From positions 978,264 to 1,024,741 of the forward strand of contig CP070649.1 in the NCBI GenBank assembly GCA_020354575.1: DNA of 46,478 bases, written 5' to 3'. A program made the translations under genes and the position numbers. The DNA is from Candidatus Bathyarchaeota archaeon. GTDB lineage: Archaea > Thermoproteota > Bathyarchaeia > Bathyarchaeales > SOJC01. Positions within the stretch are counted from its first letter, which is position 1. Each line of letters starts with the position of its first letter. Below are positions 8,449-16,340 of this stretch, one piece after another. The notes beneath the pieces are model-generated. The model saw only the letters and a program-made list of their open reading frames with translations. It was not told the DNA's origin and did no database searches.

Positions 8449-8626
8449 AAAAGCTTGCGGAGAATGCCATCTTATCAGTACTGGAACAGTGTGCCCAAGA
8501 TGCAAAACAGCTACTTTAAGTGACGATTTTAGCGGTCTCGTAATTGTGATCGATCCAAAAGGATCTGAAATAGCCAAAACAATGGGCATAAAGGAAAAAG
8601 GGCGTTATGCTTTGCGTGTACGATGA
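8441..8626 (+). CDS. spt4: Transcription elongation factor Spt4 (RpoE'')
   Basis: A 61-residue zinc-ribbon protein that pairs with Spt5 to bind the RNA polymerase clamp and promote processivity. It begins MTEKACGECHLI, with CGEC and CPRC as zinc-knuckle pairs and the typical core SDDFSGLVIVIDP and the glycine-rich GIKEKGRYALRVR end. The ATG at 8441 follows AAGGAG 14-20 nt upstream and overlaps Rpo7 by 8 bases; a longer frame from 8384 would only read through the Rpo7 tail. Spt5 is not in the window. Confidence 0.95.
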   Translation: MTEKACGECHLISTGTVCPRCKTATLSDDFSGLVIVIDPKGSEIAKTMGIKEKGRYALRVR

Positions 8627-8686
8627 AGTAGTTCCCCTCAAATAAGTACGATGCAATAACGTACTGGGATCGGAGGAGAGCTCGAT

Positions 8687-8893
8687 ATGGGAACCCACAA
8701 GCTTTGTCAAAATCTTGGTAAAAACCTGGAAAAGTGCGTTTGCACCTACTCATCATGCATAAAGAGAGGAAAATGCTGCGAATGTATCGATTTCCATCGA
8801 GAACGAAACGAAATCCCAGGATGCTTTTTTTCCCCTGAAGTTGAAAGCACGTACGATCGATCAATAGAAAGATTCATTGCGAGCCATAAGTGA
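8687..8893 (+). CDS. Small cysteine-rich protein (resembles DUF6485)
   Basis: A 68-residue protein with seven Cys: one near residue 7, then CVCTYSSC, CCEC and GCFF. The pattern NLEKCVCTYSSCIKRGKCCE followed by an FHRERNEIPGCFF-like stretch resembles the small Cys-rich DUF6485 family as I remember it; the assignment comes from memory of the motif, not a search. It probably binds zinc or an iron-sulfur cluster; function is unknown. A good GGAGGAG precedes the ATG. Upstream is an inverted repeat AGTACG/CGTACT at 8645-8665. It ends overlapping the dephospho-CoA kinase start, so the two are likely co-translated, although this gene is not a usual member of this cluster. Confidence 0.75.
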   Translation: MGTHKLCQNLGKNLEKCVCTYSSCIKRGKCCECIDFHRERNEIPGCFFSPEVESTYDRSIERFIASHK

Positions 8894-9420
8894 TGAATAT
8901 CCGTTATCTCACATCTCAGCAGCGGAAAAAACTGAAGAAACCTCTAGGAACCCTTTTTCAGGGTTCACTGGAAGAAATCATTATGCTGGTGAAAATTCTC
9001 ATTGAAAAAGAAAGTCCAACAAAGATTGTGGCTGTAGGCGATCAGGTCTCTCAAGATTTGACAAACCATTCCATTTTGCCTAGCATTCTAATCGTTGATA
9101 ATAGGATAATGCGAAAAAAAATCCCTCCAATCTCCGCAACTGCTGATAATAACATTAATGTAAAAAATCCCCCTGGAACTATCACAGATGAAGCATGGGC
9201 ATCAATAAAACAAGCGATGAAAAGCTCTCAACGATCAAAAATCATCGTCGAAGGGGAGGAAGATTTGCTGACTCTGGTAGCTATCTTGGAGGCACCTGAG
9301 AACTCTCTTGTATTCTATGGTCAACCACATCAAGGAATTGTAGTTGTCAAAGTTACAGAAGCAATGAAACAGAAAGCGCGCAAAATTTTCGAAGCAATGA
9401 AGACGCAATATTCACATTAA
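8893..9420 (+). CDS. GTP-dependent dephospho-CoA kinase (DUF359 family)
   Basis: It performs the last step of coenzyme A synthesis in archaea, phosphorylating dephospho-CoA with GTP; it is unrelated to bacterial CoaE. Family hallmarks are seen in order: KPLGTLFQG, VGDQVSQDL, IVDNRIMRKK, VKNPPGTIT, and VEGEEDLLTLVAIL followed by VFYGQPHQGIVVV. About 175 residues is the normal size. Start may be GTG 8890 or ATG 8893; the ATG shares one base with the preceding stop (TGATG), so I favour it. Proximity to Spt4 and S24e is a recurrent archaeal arrangement. Confidence 0.93.
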   Translation: MNIRYLTSQQRKKLKKPLGTLFQGSLEEIIMLVKILIEKESPTKIVAVGDQVSQDLTNHSILPSILIVDNRIMRKKIPPISATADNNINVKNPPGTITDEAWASIKQAMKSSQRSKIIVEGEEDLLTLVAILEAPENSLVFYGQPHQGIVVVKVTEAMKQKARKIFEAMKTQYSH

Positions 9421-9511
9421 GTTGTTCTAATCAATCGTCTTGAATAAATTTTTGCCAGATAAACAAAAATTAAACCCATGCATACATCGAGTCTCTCTTG
9501 TCATGATGAAA

Positions 9512-9520
9512 CTTTATAAG
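9512..9520 (+). promoter_or_regulatory. TATA box of the S24e-S27ae unit
   Basis: GAAA followed by CTTTATAAG is a strong BRE/TATA match. It predicts start near 9540-9545 and a leader of about 30 nt to the TTG start at 9572. An ATGCAT palindrome lies 30 nt upstream at 9478-9483. Confidence 0.55.
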
Positions 9521-9571
9521 GCAAGAAGCTTTTTCTGTGCCATAACCATCTCTATCAGTGGAAGAATAAAA

Positions 9572-9994
9572 TTGAAGATTAAAATTCTAACTCAGAAGTA
9601 TAACCCCTTGCTGAAAAGAAAAGAATTAGCTTTTGAGGTTGACCATGGGCAAGAGGGGCAAACTTTCTCACGCTTAGAATTGAAGAAACACTTAGCAAAT
9701 GTGCTGAAAGCAAAAATAGACCTAATCATCCTGCAAAAAATGGAAACAAAAACTGGAACCACAACTGCCATTGCAAAAGCAAATGTGTACGAATCAGCTG
9801 AGCAAGCAGAACTAGTTGAACCAAAGCATATAATTGCTCGAAATACATCTGAAAAACCGACAGAAGCAGAGAAATCCTCAGAAAAGAGAACTGAAAAAAC
9901 AGGACCGACAAGCGAAGTGACAGAGAAAGCAAAGCCAATGGAGCACGACTCACTCTCTGAATCGGAAGGAGAAATAAAAGAAAAAGGGAAATAA
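9572..9994 (+). CDS. rps24e: Ribosomal protein S24e (eS24) with a long charged tail
   Basis: A 30S subunit protein of archaea and eukaryotes. The conserved core begins with the TTG-initiated KIKILTQKYNPLLKRKE and continues through EVDHGQ, TFSRLELKKHLA and TKTGTTTAIAKANVY, ending near residue 95. A frame upstream to 9440 is not conserved-looking and lies before the promoter, so I start at TTG 9572, preceded by GGAAG. The last 45 residues are a low-complexity Glu/Lys/Thr/Ser tail that roughly adds half again to the core; such tails vary among archaea. S27ae follows after three bases. Confidence 0.94.
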   Translation: MKIKILTQKYNPLLKRKELAFEVDHGQEGQTFSRLELKKHLANVLKAKIDLIILQKMETKTGTTTAIAKANVYESAEQAELVEPKHIIARNTSEKPTEAEKSSEKRTEKTGPTSEVTEKAKPMEHDSLSESEGEIKEKGK

Positions 9995-9997
9995 CAT

Positions 9998-10234
9998 ATG
10001 TCAAAGGAAACTGAAATTGACGAGGCAGAAATTCAAGAGACCAAAAAAAACGAAAAACCAACTGCGAAGAAAAATGAAGAAAAGGCCTTTAGATATTATA
10101 AAATCGAAGAAAAGTCTCTAAAAAGACTTCGACCCTTTTGCGAAAGATGCGGCCCTGGATACTTCATGGCAGATCATGGCAACCGATATACATGTGGACA
10201 CTGTGGATTCACACGATATAAACAAAATCAGTAA
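9998..10234 (+). CDS. rps27ae: Ribosomal protein S27ae (eS31)
   Basis: A zinc-ribbon protein of the small subunit. The C-terminal 45 residues are the domain, with CERCG and CGHCG pairs around GPGYFMADHGNRYT. In eukaryotes this domain is fused to ubiquitin; here it has instead a 35-residue Lys/Glu-rich N-terminal extension (ETKKNEKPTAKKNEEKA). The extension resembles the S24e tail in composition. An ATG begins directly after its stop and opens the next, apparently frameshifted gene. Confidence 0.95.
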   Translation: MSKETEIDEAEIQETKKNEKPTAKKNEEKAFRYYKIEEKSLKRLRPFCERCGPGYFMADHGNRYTCGHCGFTRYKQNQ

Positions 10235-10688
10235 ATGAGGGTGGAAACTGAACCAAGCAAAGTTAAAAATCCGGATTAACGTTTTCATAAACGATATCTC
10301 GGCTGAACGCTTTTGGGAAATTAATCGACCCCTCCCCCCTGTTAAGATCGCTACAAATCTCAATCTCATAAGCATCACAAAAGCGAATGAAGATTTGCTT
10401 GAAGTACCCTTCGTTTTTGTCATTAGTTACAACCCAGCGGTTGCTCAAATTAGCTTCAAGGGCAAGGCTCACGTAGCTGGCGATAGAAATGAACTGAAGA
10501 GAATTCACGATAGTTACGGAGACAAAAAAGTTCCTCCAATAGTAATTGCCCAAACCATTTCGAACATTGTCTTTCTCGAATCAGTACTAGTTTCAAGAAC
10601 ATTGAGCATTCCCCCACCTATACCGCTGCCCAAAGTTCCATTAGCAAGAAGCGACAGGAAAAAAACTGAACCAAGCTATCGAGCCTGA
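10235..10688 (+). CDS. SecB-like archaeal protein, apparent +1 frameshift near 10265
   Basis: From about 10260 the frame reads KLKIRINVFINDISAERFW and then a beta-rich protein with PFVFVISYNPAVAQISFKGK and the C-terminal LSIPPPIPLPKVP. This resembles the archaeal SecB-like family, a tentative call from memory. No ATG, GTG or TTG occurs in this frame between the preceding stop (10236-10238) and 10395, which is mid-domain. An ATG at 10235, directly abutting the S27ae stop, reads MRVETEPSKVKNPD and stops; removing one A from the A5 run at 10265-10269 joins the two frames (VETEPSKVKIRINVF). Either a one-base indel error, a real lesion, or initiation at CTG 10248. The product would be about 150 residues. 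It converges on rps19. Confidence 0.6.
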
Positions 10689-10707
10689 TGAGAAGACGCT
10701 TTTCAAA

Positions 10708-11112
10708 TTACTTCAAAGGCACATACATTGAAGATCTTGATGCCCCAATGCCTGGTTGTCCATGCTTAACTGGTCTATTCGTAATCGCATATTCGCCTAG
10801 ATAATGACCAATCATTTGCTGCGTGATTTCCACAGAGACAAATTCCTTTCCATTGTGAAGAAGAATTGTATTTCCCACCATTTCAGGAAGGATGACCATA
10901 TCTCTGGCGTGTGTTTTTATTATTACACTTTGGCCTTTATCCATAGCTTGTCTTGCGGTTCTGATATTTTCTAGGAGAATCCTCTGTTCTGTCGTTAGTC
11001 CACGTTGCAGACTTCTACGATGGCGTGAGGGAAGTAACAAAATGAATTCATCCATTGATAGACCTTTTAGTTGTTCGAGTGTGTGTCCTCGATAGGTGAA
11101 TTGTTTAGGCAT
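10708..11112 (-). CDS. rps19: Ribosomal protein S19 (uS19)
   Basis: A 30S head protein. The family features are [19 protein letters not shown] (an archaeal/eukaryotic N-terminus), [43 protein letters not shown] and a C-terminal [12 protein letters not shown]. Its 134 residues match archaeal uS19. It is the last gene of this ribosomal block: only 19 bases separate it from the convergent SecB-like gene, so L22, S3 and the rest of the usual operon are elsewhere. Confidence 0.97.
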   Translation of the reverse strand: MPKQFTYRGHTLEQLKGLSMDEFILLLPSRHRRSLQRGLTTEQRILLENIRTARQAMDKGQSVIIKTHARDMVILPEMVGNTILLHNGKEFVSVEITQQMIGHYLGEYAITNRPVKHGQPGIGASRSSMYVPLK

Positions 11113-11168
11113 CTTTGTCTCGCCTATTTCATAGGCGTTGTTAAAGGGTCTATTAACTCTTTCCGATA

Positions 11169-11903
11169 TTACCTTCTTCTTTTCTGCTTTTTGCCCGCAC
11201 CCCTAGCTGCAATCAATCCCACTTTCTTGCCAGGAGGCGCTCCTCTGGCAACTGTGGTGACTTTTCGACCACCTTTTTTGCTGCTTCCGTAGGGGTGAGC
11301 GGCAGCTACCATGGCAATTCCTCGTGTTCGGGGATATTTGTGACCTTTGGCCTTCTTCATGTGATACTTTTTGCCAGCCTTTAGCAAGGGCTTCTCGGGT
11401 CGCCCAGCTGCGGAGACGATGCCTATCGTGGCACGACATAATCTGTTTATGTATTTTGTCTTTCCTGAAGGGAATTTGATCATAGTTCCTTGAGGAGTAT
11501 GGTCTACGATAGTGGCATAGGTTCCGGATGAGCGCGCAATTTTACCTCCGTCGCCTGGCGACTGCTCTATACCGCAGATCATCGTACCCTCTGGTATATT
11601 TGTCAAAGGGAGAATGTTACCAATATCAATGGGCGCCTTGCTTCCAATCTGAATTTTCTGACCCTTATGAACTCCTTCGGGGAGTATAAAATAGAAATCG
11701 TGACCTGTTTGAAGTTTAATCTTTGCGAGAGGAGAACCACGTCCAGGCTCATGATAAATTTCCATTATTTCAGCATGTACGGCATTTTGCCGTTGCTGTT
11801 CAGTAAGTGGAGGGTATTTAGCAGGTGCTATTCTTCTTTGGGTGGATGCCTGAAAGGTTGATCCGCCTTTTCCTCTACGCTGCACTCGGATTCGTTTACC
11901 CAT
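11169..11903 (-). CDS. rpl2: Ribosomal protein L2 (uL2)
   Basis: A primary 23S-binding protein next to the peptidyl-transferase centre. It shows the archaeal start [15 protein letters not shown] and the core [10 protein letters not shown] and [20 protein letters not shown]. The conserved loop [14 protein letters not shown] carries the His implicated in ribosome function. The end is strongly basic (KKQKRRR). At 244 residues its length is normal. A TATA-like box upstream (11942-11951) suggests that L2-S19 can be transcribed apart from L3-L4-L23. Confidence 0.97.
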   Translation of the reverse strand: MGKRIRVQRRGKGGSTFQASTQRRIAPAKYPPLTEQQRQNAVHAEIMEIYHEPGRGSPLAKIKLQTGHDFYFILPEGVHKGQKIQIGSKAPIDIGNILPLTNIPEGTMICGIEQSPGDGGKIARSSGTYATIVDHTPQGTMIKFPSGKTKYINRLCRATIGIVSAAGRPEKPLLKAGKKYHMKKAKGHKYPRTRGIAMVAAAHPYGSSKKGGRKVTTVARGAPPGKKVGLIAARGAGKKQKRRR

Positions 11904-11941
11904 TGGTCTTCCCTGCTTTTGTTGTGAGTGGTGGAGGGTAG

Positions 11942-11951
11942 GGTTTAAATG
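11942..11951 (-). promoter_or_regulatory. Possible internal promoter for rpl2-rps19
   Basis: The minus strand reads AAAACATTTAAACC in the unusually long 177-nt gap between L23 and L2, a fair BRE/TATA match about 40 nt upstream of the L2 ATG. The rest of the gap (11952-12080) shows no gene. Confidence 0.45.
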
Positions 11952-12080
11952 TTTTGCATCAGAACCCTGGCGTTATTTGAGCAATAATGGTTGCTTAATT
12001 CACAGAATAAATTAATTCTCAAATTTAAAGTCTTACGAGGCGCAAATCCAAAGTTTACTTAATGTTCTTTTTTTGAGGAA

Positions 12081-12341
12081 CTAGAGTATCCCCAATTTTA
12101 TGGCTACATCTACGGCCTTATTATCTGGATGCAGCTTAACAAATGCTTTCTTCTCTCCACGAGGCGTTATCAAAACATTTACTTTCTCCACCTTCACATC
12201 ATACAGCTCCTGTACTGCTTTTCTTATATCCGTCTTCGTTGCCCTCATATCAACCATTAACACCAGCTTATTCTCCGTCTCCAGCAACCGACTTGCAACT
12301 TCAGTCATCAGCGGAAATAACACAATATCATATGGATCCAA
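12081..12341 (-). CDS. rpl23: Ribosomal protein L23 (uL23)
   Basis: An 86-residue protein at the peptide exit tunnel that docks SRP. Recognisable core: PLMTEVASRLLETENKLVL, ATKTDIRKAVQELYDVKVEK, and the terminal GEKKAFVKL...DVAIKLGIL. It starts with TTG at 12341, directly abutting the L4 stop (TAG TTG), so the two are translationally coupled. Confidence 0.96.
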   Translation of the reverse strand: MDPYDIVLFPLMTEVASRLLETENKLVLMVDMRATKTDIRKAVQELYDVKVEKVNVLITPRGEKKAFVKLHPDNKAVDVAIKLGIL

Positions 12342-13130
12342 CTATGCAACCTCACTCATTTTTTCCCTGAGACTCTCCAATGCGCTCTCAGACCAAATTG
12401 TTAGTCGCCCTAAATGTGTTCCAGGAGCTAACAACTCAATATTCAATTCCTCCACCAAAGCTACATCAACGCCAGGTAAATTACGTCCAGCCTTTACTAT
12501 GCCCTCATTTTTGGAAATCACAATCAAAGGTCCAATGGCCTGCTTGTATCGTCTTCCTCTTCCCTTTCCTTTTCCTGCTCGAACCTTTCTACTTTCCTTT
12601 GCTCGAAAAACATCCCCCCAAACCCCCAACGCTAGGAGCATTGTTTCTACATCTTTGGTTCGACGTAGCTCCTCAACATCATCAACGACTACTAATGGAA
12701 AATCAGGGACATCCTCAATTATGTGCCCCCTCTTTTTCACGACATCCTTTAAACCTGTTGCAGCAATGCCTGAATGCAAAGCCAACTCCAACTCTTTTCG
12801 CGGAATTTTCTTCGAAACTCTTTTCTCTGAACGTGGCGGATGAGCACGATGTCCACCAACTATCCCAACTCCAAAAGCAGCGCGCATACTGGTCTTTAGC
12901 CGAGGTACCCTTGCGACGCCCAAACCGACACCTCGCGACTCTGCTGTGGTTCTTTTGCCAGCCATTCGATCTCTCCCTTGGGCTTGAAATCTGTGGGATT
13001 GCAGAGTCACAACTCCTCGCTTGACAACGTCAGGGCGAAGGGGAGTTTTGAAGACAGATGGGAGCTTGATTTTCCTCACTGCTTCTCCTTTCAAATCAAA
13101 AACTTTTGATGATATTTTGCCCATTTTCAC
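12342..13130 (-). CDS. rpl4: Ribosomal protein L4 (uL4)
   Basis: A tunnel-lining protein of the 50S subunit. It has the archaeal/eukaryotic L4 N-terminus (VFDLKGEAVRKIKLPSVF, RPDVVKRGV), the extended loop region RTTAESRGVGLGVARVPR and the core HSGIAATGLKDVVKKRGH. The C-terminal region includes a basic GKGRGRRYKQAIGP stretch. The 262 residues match family length. It lies 9 bases after L3 and abuts L23. Confidence 0.96.
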   Translation of the reverse strand: MKMGKISSKVFDLKGEAVRKIKLPSVFKTPLRPDVVKRGVVTLQSHRFQAQGRDRMAGKRTTAESRGVGLGVARVPRLKTSMRAAFGVGIVGGHRAHPPRSEKRVSKKIPRKELELALHSGIAATGLKDVVKKRGHIIEDVPDFPLVVVDDVEELRRTKDVETMLLALGVWGDVFRAKESRKVRAGKGKGRGRRYKQAIGPLIVISKNEGIVKAGRNLPGVDVALVEELNIELLAPGTHLGRLTIWSESALESLREKMSEVA

Positions 13131-13139
13131 ACACTCTGT

Positions 13140-14144
13140 CTATCCTTGTTGTGAAGCTAAAGAGACTGTGATAATCTTTGGGGGTTCCACGGGCACCTTT
13201 TTAGGTCGAGCAGGAAAACGAAGCCTAACCAGACGCTTGCGAGGTCCAGGGACGCTTCCACCCACTAAAATGTAAGGGCCTTTAACTGCACCATACCTTA
13301 TGAAGCCTCCTTTTGGTGTCACGTCATTACCATCAACGCCAATCTTCAAAATGCGTTTATTATACTCAGTCCTCTGATGATAACCCATCTGTCCTGCCCT
13401 AGGAACCGTATATAATACTCTAGGAGGTTTCCATGGTCCAATACAAGCCACTCCGCGCTTGGTTTTCCGAGACTTGTGATGCAAGATTCTTATTCCCCAT
13501 CGTCGAACGGGTCCTTGAAAGCCCTTGCCTTTAGTCACAGCAGTCACATCTACAAATTGTCCCTCCTTGAAAACTTCGCCAATCCCGACCGACTTGCCTA
13601 GCATATCCTGAACATATTCAAACAACTCGTTTATGGGTCGTCCATCAACCTTGATTTCCACAAGAGATGGTTTCTTTTTCGGAACACTCGTCAACCGCGG
13701 TTTAGTGATAGTCAGAAGACGAAACTCAACAATAGTTTCTAAGTTTTCTTTAATTTTCTTCAAGCCCTTTTCCGAGTCGAAATTTTCTGGTGTGATTAAA
13801 ACTCGGTTCAAATCCTTTGGAGGATCTTTTACCCAAGCTTCGGTAAGTGCTTTTAAACCATAATCTGTTTGGATATAGGCTCGAACGCCACAAACAAAGA
13901 TCGGCGGCGTTTCAATAACCGTGGCAGAAAGGTTTATTTCTTTTCCGAAATTCGGAGAACGAGGAAAATCATCAATGCAAAAGAGATTAGTCATTCCAGC
14001 TTTATATCCCATAAAGCCCAGAAGACCAGACCCTGCTGGGAGAGAGGGCCAATACCGTATTCTGCCAGTTTGATGAGCAGCCCGGCCCCTAGGCAAATAT
14101 GCTAAGGAACCACGCTTAGGAGCACTTTTCTTTCTATGCCCCAT
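13140..14144 (-). CDS. rpl3: Ribosomal protein L3 (uL3)
   Basis: One of the first proteins in 50S assembly. It begins MGHRKKSAPKRGSLAYLPRG, the usual archaeal start. It has GFMGYKAGMTN, FVDVTAVTKGKGFQGPVRRW (the W-finger region near the peptidyl-transferase centre), PGQMGYHQRTEYNKR-like sequence and the C-terminal VKGPYILVGGSVPGPRKR. 334 residues is typical for archaea. The upstream partner is the presenilin-like gene, 50 bases away. Confidence 0.97.
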   Translation of the reverse strand: MGHRKKSAPKRGSLAYLPRGRAAHQTGRIRYWPSLPAGSGLLGFMGYKAGMTNLFCIDDFPRSPNFGKEINLSATVIETPPIFVCGVRAYIQTDYGLKALTEAWVKDPPKDLNRVLITPENFDSEKGLKKIKENLETIVEFRLLTITKPRLTSVPKKKPSLVEIKVDGRPINELFEYVQDMLGKSVGIGEVFKEGQFVDVTAVTKGKGFQGPVRRWGIRILHHKSRKTKRGVACIGPWKPPRVLYTVPRAGQMGYHQRTEYNKRILKIGVDGNDVTPKGGFIRYGAVKGPYILVGGSVPGPRKRLVRLRFPARPKKVPVEPPKIITVSLASQQG

Positions 14145-14194
14145 AATTTTCCACTCGTCTCTGTTTCAATGCAAGCATGAAGTTATAAACGTTA

Positions 14195-15004
14195 CTAAGT
14201 CCATTCTCGCTTGAAAACATGGTAAAAACCCAAACTAAGAAGCCAACCGCAAATAACTACAAGAGTAGCAGGGAAAATACGAGAAAGCTCCTCAAAATGG
14301 AAGATCATGATTTCGAAAATAAAGAAGGCTATACCTATTGATAGACTAGAGAGATATCCTGCCTGTTTTCCATACTTTCGCATAGTTTGAATGGCAAGCA
14401 AGCCCCCTAAGAATATATCCCCTAATCCCAAAAGGATCGTGCCTTGGAAGGGAAATGTAGGGACTCGTAACAATACAGGTAGCTTCAGCGTGATAAATAT
14501 GCTTGCAGCTTCACCCATGTGTTTCGTGCCGAAAACTTGGATAATATCCATAATTGCAATCAACCCAGCAAAAACTAAGACAGTCGTCCATGAAAACAAA
14601 CTGCCAATATAAATAGAGATAGAAACGGCAAAAAGAATAGCAAATATGTTTAAGAAAAGCGGGAAATGAACATCCCAGAAGAAAAAATATAAGATTACAA
14701 AGGAGATTGATGGCAACAAAGCAAGATACCATTTTTCCACTGCAGTATAGGTAAATAGGAACAAAATGAAAGAATAAGCTGCTAAAAACAGAATAAGAAT
14801 AGCCTGACTAGGTATAAACTGAGTTACAATGGCTAAAACAGTGACCATGATCCCCATTATGATGACAAGGAAAACTGCATCACGAATACGAAACTCTCTC
14901 TCTTCAAAAAGTGACTTCAGCTTAGCTTCAAACTTTGAATAAAGAAAAACAATGACTGCTAAGACTAAACCCACAATCAATGGAAGCATTATATCGAAAT
15001 ACAT
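14195..15004 (-). CDS. Presenilin/SPP-like intramembrane aspartyl protease (A22 type)
   Basis: A 269-residue protein with about nine hydrophobic helices. The two catalytic aspartates of presenilin-type proteases are visible: D153 in IMDIIQVFGTKHM and D196 in LLGLGDIFLGG, followed by a PAL-like PAT at 245-247. In archaeal presenilin homologues the first motif is YDxxxVYxTKHM, so the match is good except that the Tyr is Met. These enzymes cut transmembrane helices, for example leftover signal peptides. The gene sits between an RNA methyltransferase and L3 on one strand with short gaps (24 and 50 bases), so it is probably co-transcribed with ribosomal genes. The call rests on motif pattern and topology. 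Confidence 0.82.
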   Translation of the reverse strand: MYFDIMLPLIVGLVLAVIVFLYSKFEAKLKSLFEEREFRIRDAVFLVIIMGIMVTVLAIVTQFIPSQAILILFLAAYSFILFLFTYTAVEKWYLALLPSISFVILYFFFWDVHFPLFLNIFAILFAVSISIYIGSLFSWTTVLVFAGLIAIMDIIQVFGTKHMGEAASIFITLKLPVLLRVPTFPFQGTILLGLGDIFLGGLLAIQTMRKYGKQAGYLSSLSIGIAFFIFEIMIFHFEELSRIFPATLVVICGWLLSLGFYHVFKREWT

Positions 15005-15028
15005 AGGTCCAAATTGATATGGTGGAAT

Positions 15029-15877
15029 TTAACCTTTATTAACCATCGAGGTCAGGATCCCCAAGGTTGCGAATAAGGCTTCCTCAGTGCGCACTGTTTC
15101 AACTCTTTGGTTTGGGATCGTATTTATAATAAAATCAGAGACAACGTCTAGATTCATATTTTCTTGTTTAGCAATCTCAAATAATCCCTGTGCAGGAGCA
15201 CCAAATGCTATGAGAATTTTATGAGAAGCCTCCCAGTGACTCCTTAATGAACTTAAAATTTCCACGATAGGTTTTCCATATTTCGATGTTGCTATAACTA
15301 AGTCGAAAGCCCTTTTCCTTAGAAGTTCTCCTAACGGGAGACCAGAAGAAGGTAATCTGTATCCCCAGTATTTTGTGATTTCATAGCGATCTGCAATTTC
15401 GGCCTCTAAATACTTCGCTTTCTTTATCTTCACCGTGACACGAGTATCGATTGGCAATGTCCTATTAGGTACTAAAACATGTTGTTCGACTCCTACATCT
15501 ACAAGAGTTCCCTTATCGTCATGAGATACTGTTGCACCTTCGCGATACTCATTGTCAACCAAATCCTTCGTACGGTTTGATAAAGGATGATGCGGTGTGC
15601 GAAGTGGTGGCAGCACCCCTACATATCTTAACTCAGGCTGTATTTTGAATAAGCGCTTCCGCAAATATTGAGGCGTTTCCATGTAGGAAAGAATTGTCGT
15701 AATTAAATGGATTTCCTTTTGCTGACTTTTATTTGGGAGATCCGGAAAAATTATGATCTCATCAACGCCAAAGATCGAAGCAGCTCTCCCTACTGCTCCA
15801 ATTTTAGTGGTTTTCTCTCTAAGATGTGGAGTATCTGAGACTAGAGAGGCAGGGATAGCAATTGAAAGTTCATCCAA
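15029..15877 (-). CDS. SPOUT-class RNA methyltransferase (COG2106 family)
   Basis: A 282-residue putative RNA methyltransferase. It begins ELSIAIPASLVSDTPHLREK with KIGAVGRAASIFGVDEIIIF, characteristic of the archaeal COG2106 (Methyltrn_RNA_3) family. An OB-like insert lies around 120-165 (GTLVDVGVEQHVLVPNRTL). The C-terminal trefoil-knot region includes DLVIATSKYGKPI, ILIAFGAPAQGLFEIA and NTIPNQRVETVRTEEALFAT, where the cofactor AdoMet would bind. Family relatives methylate rRNA uridine N3. It habitually precedes L3 in archaea, as here, and leads this operon. Confidence 0.92.
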   Translation of the reverse strand: MDELSIAIPASLVSDTPHLREKTTKIGAVGRAASIFGVDEIIIFPDLPNKSQQKEIHLITTILSYMETPQYLRKRLFKIQPELRYVGVLPPLRTPHHPLSNRTKDLVDNEYREGATVSHDDKGTLVDVGVEQHVLVPNRTLPIDTRVTVKIKKAKYLEAEIADRYEITKYWGYRLPSSGLPLGELLRKRAFDLVIATSKYGKPIVEILSSLRSHWEASHKILIAFGAPAQGLFEIAKQENMNLDVVSDFIINTIPNQRVETVRTEEALFATLGILTSMVNKG

Positions 15878-15936
15878 TTTTTGTTTCTCCGATGAAATTT
15901 TGATTCAAGTCTACTGACCTCTAAAGCTACATCTGC

Positions 15937-15945
15937 ATTTAAAAC
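15937..15945 (-). promoter_or_regulatory. Promoter of the methyltransferase-L3-S19 operon
   Basis: On the minus strand CCAAGTTTTAAAT is a good BRE/TATA combination about 60 nt upstream of the ATG at 15877, predicting start near 15910. The remainder of 15878-16100 shows no gene. Confidence 0.5.
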
Positions 15946-16100
15946 TTGGAGCTGTAACTGGGGAAATCACTTACCACTACTAGTAGTGAATAATCGACAT
16001 ACAGCCGTCTGTCCGTTTGAAGCACATTTAGATGCATACGTGTGGAATGCTAATATCTCTCTTGCTCACACCGAAACCAACTCGAAATGCAAGCTCCCAA

Positions 16101-16340
16101 TCATGCTTCCGAACCAGATATGTACTGGCAAAAGCCATGATTGATCGGACCCAATTTGCTGGTTTCACATGGGAATTCAGAGCACTCAAAACACAACCTG
16201 ACTCCTTTCTCGAAAGCACATGAAGGTATATTGCAGAATTTAGTTTTCCGAGGTTCACATCCCCTTTCCCCATTTGGACAAATACCCTTCACCATCTTTG
16301 GGCATTTCTCACAAGCTACACCGCACACACCAATTCTCAT
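16101..16340 (-). CDS. Small cysteine-rich protein (resembles DUF3795)
   Basis: A 79-residue protein with eleven Cys arranged CGVACEKCP, CPNGERGC, FCNIPSC, and LCFECSEFPC. The pattern fits the DUF3795 family of small putative metal-binding proteins, a call from motif memory. The Cys spacing suggests zinc or an iron-sulfur cluster. No pathway is known. It stands alone, with about 220 bases to the next gene downstream and a gene-poor stretch upstream. An overlapping frame at 16028-16273 has no such conservation and is a shadow. Confidence 0.75.
   Translation of the reverse strand: MRIGVCGVACEKCPKMVKGICPNGERGCEPRKTKFCNIPSCAFEKGVRLCFECSEFPCETSKLGPINHGFCQYISGSEA

Noticed and set aside
12100-13024. 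Long plus-strand ORFs opposite L23 and L4
   Set aside because: They are antisense shadows of strongly recognisable ribosomal genes.
16028-16273. 81-residue minus-strand ORF overlapping the DUF3795-like gene
   Set aside because: Other frame of a gene whose Cys pattern is clear; no family features.
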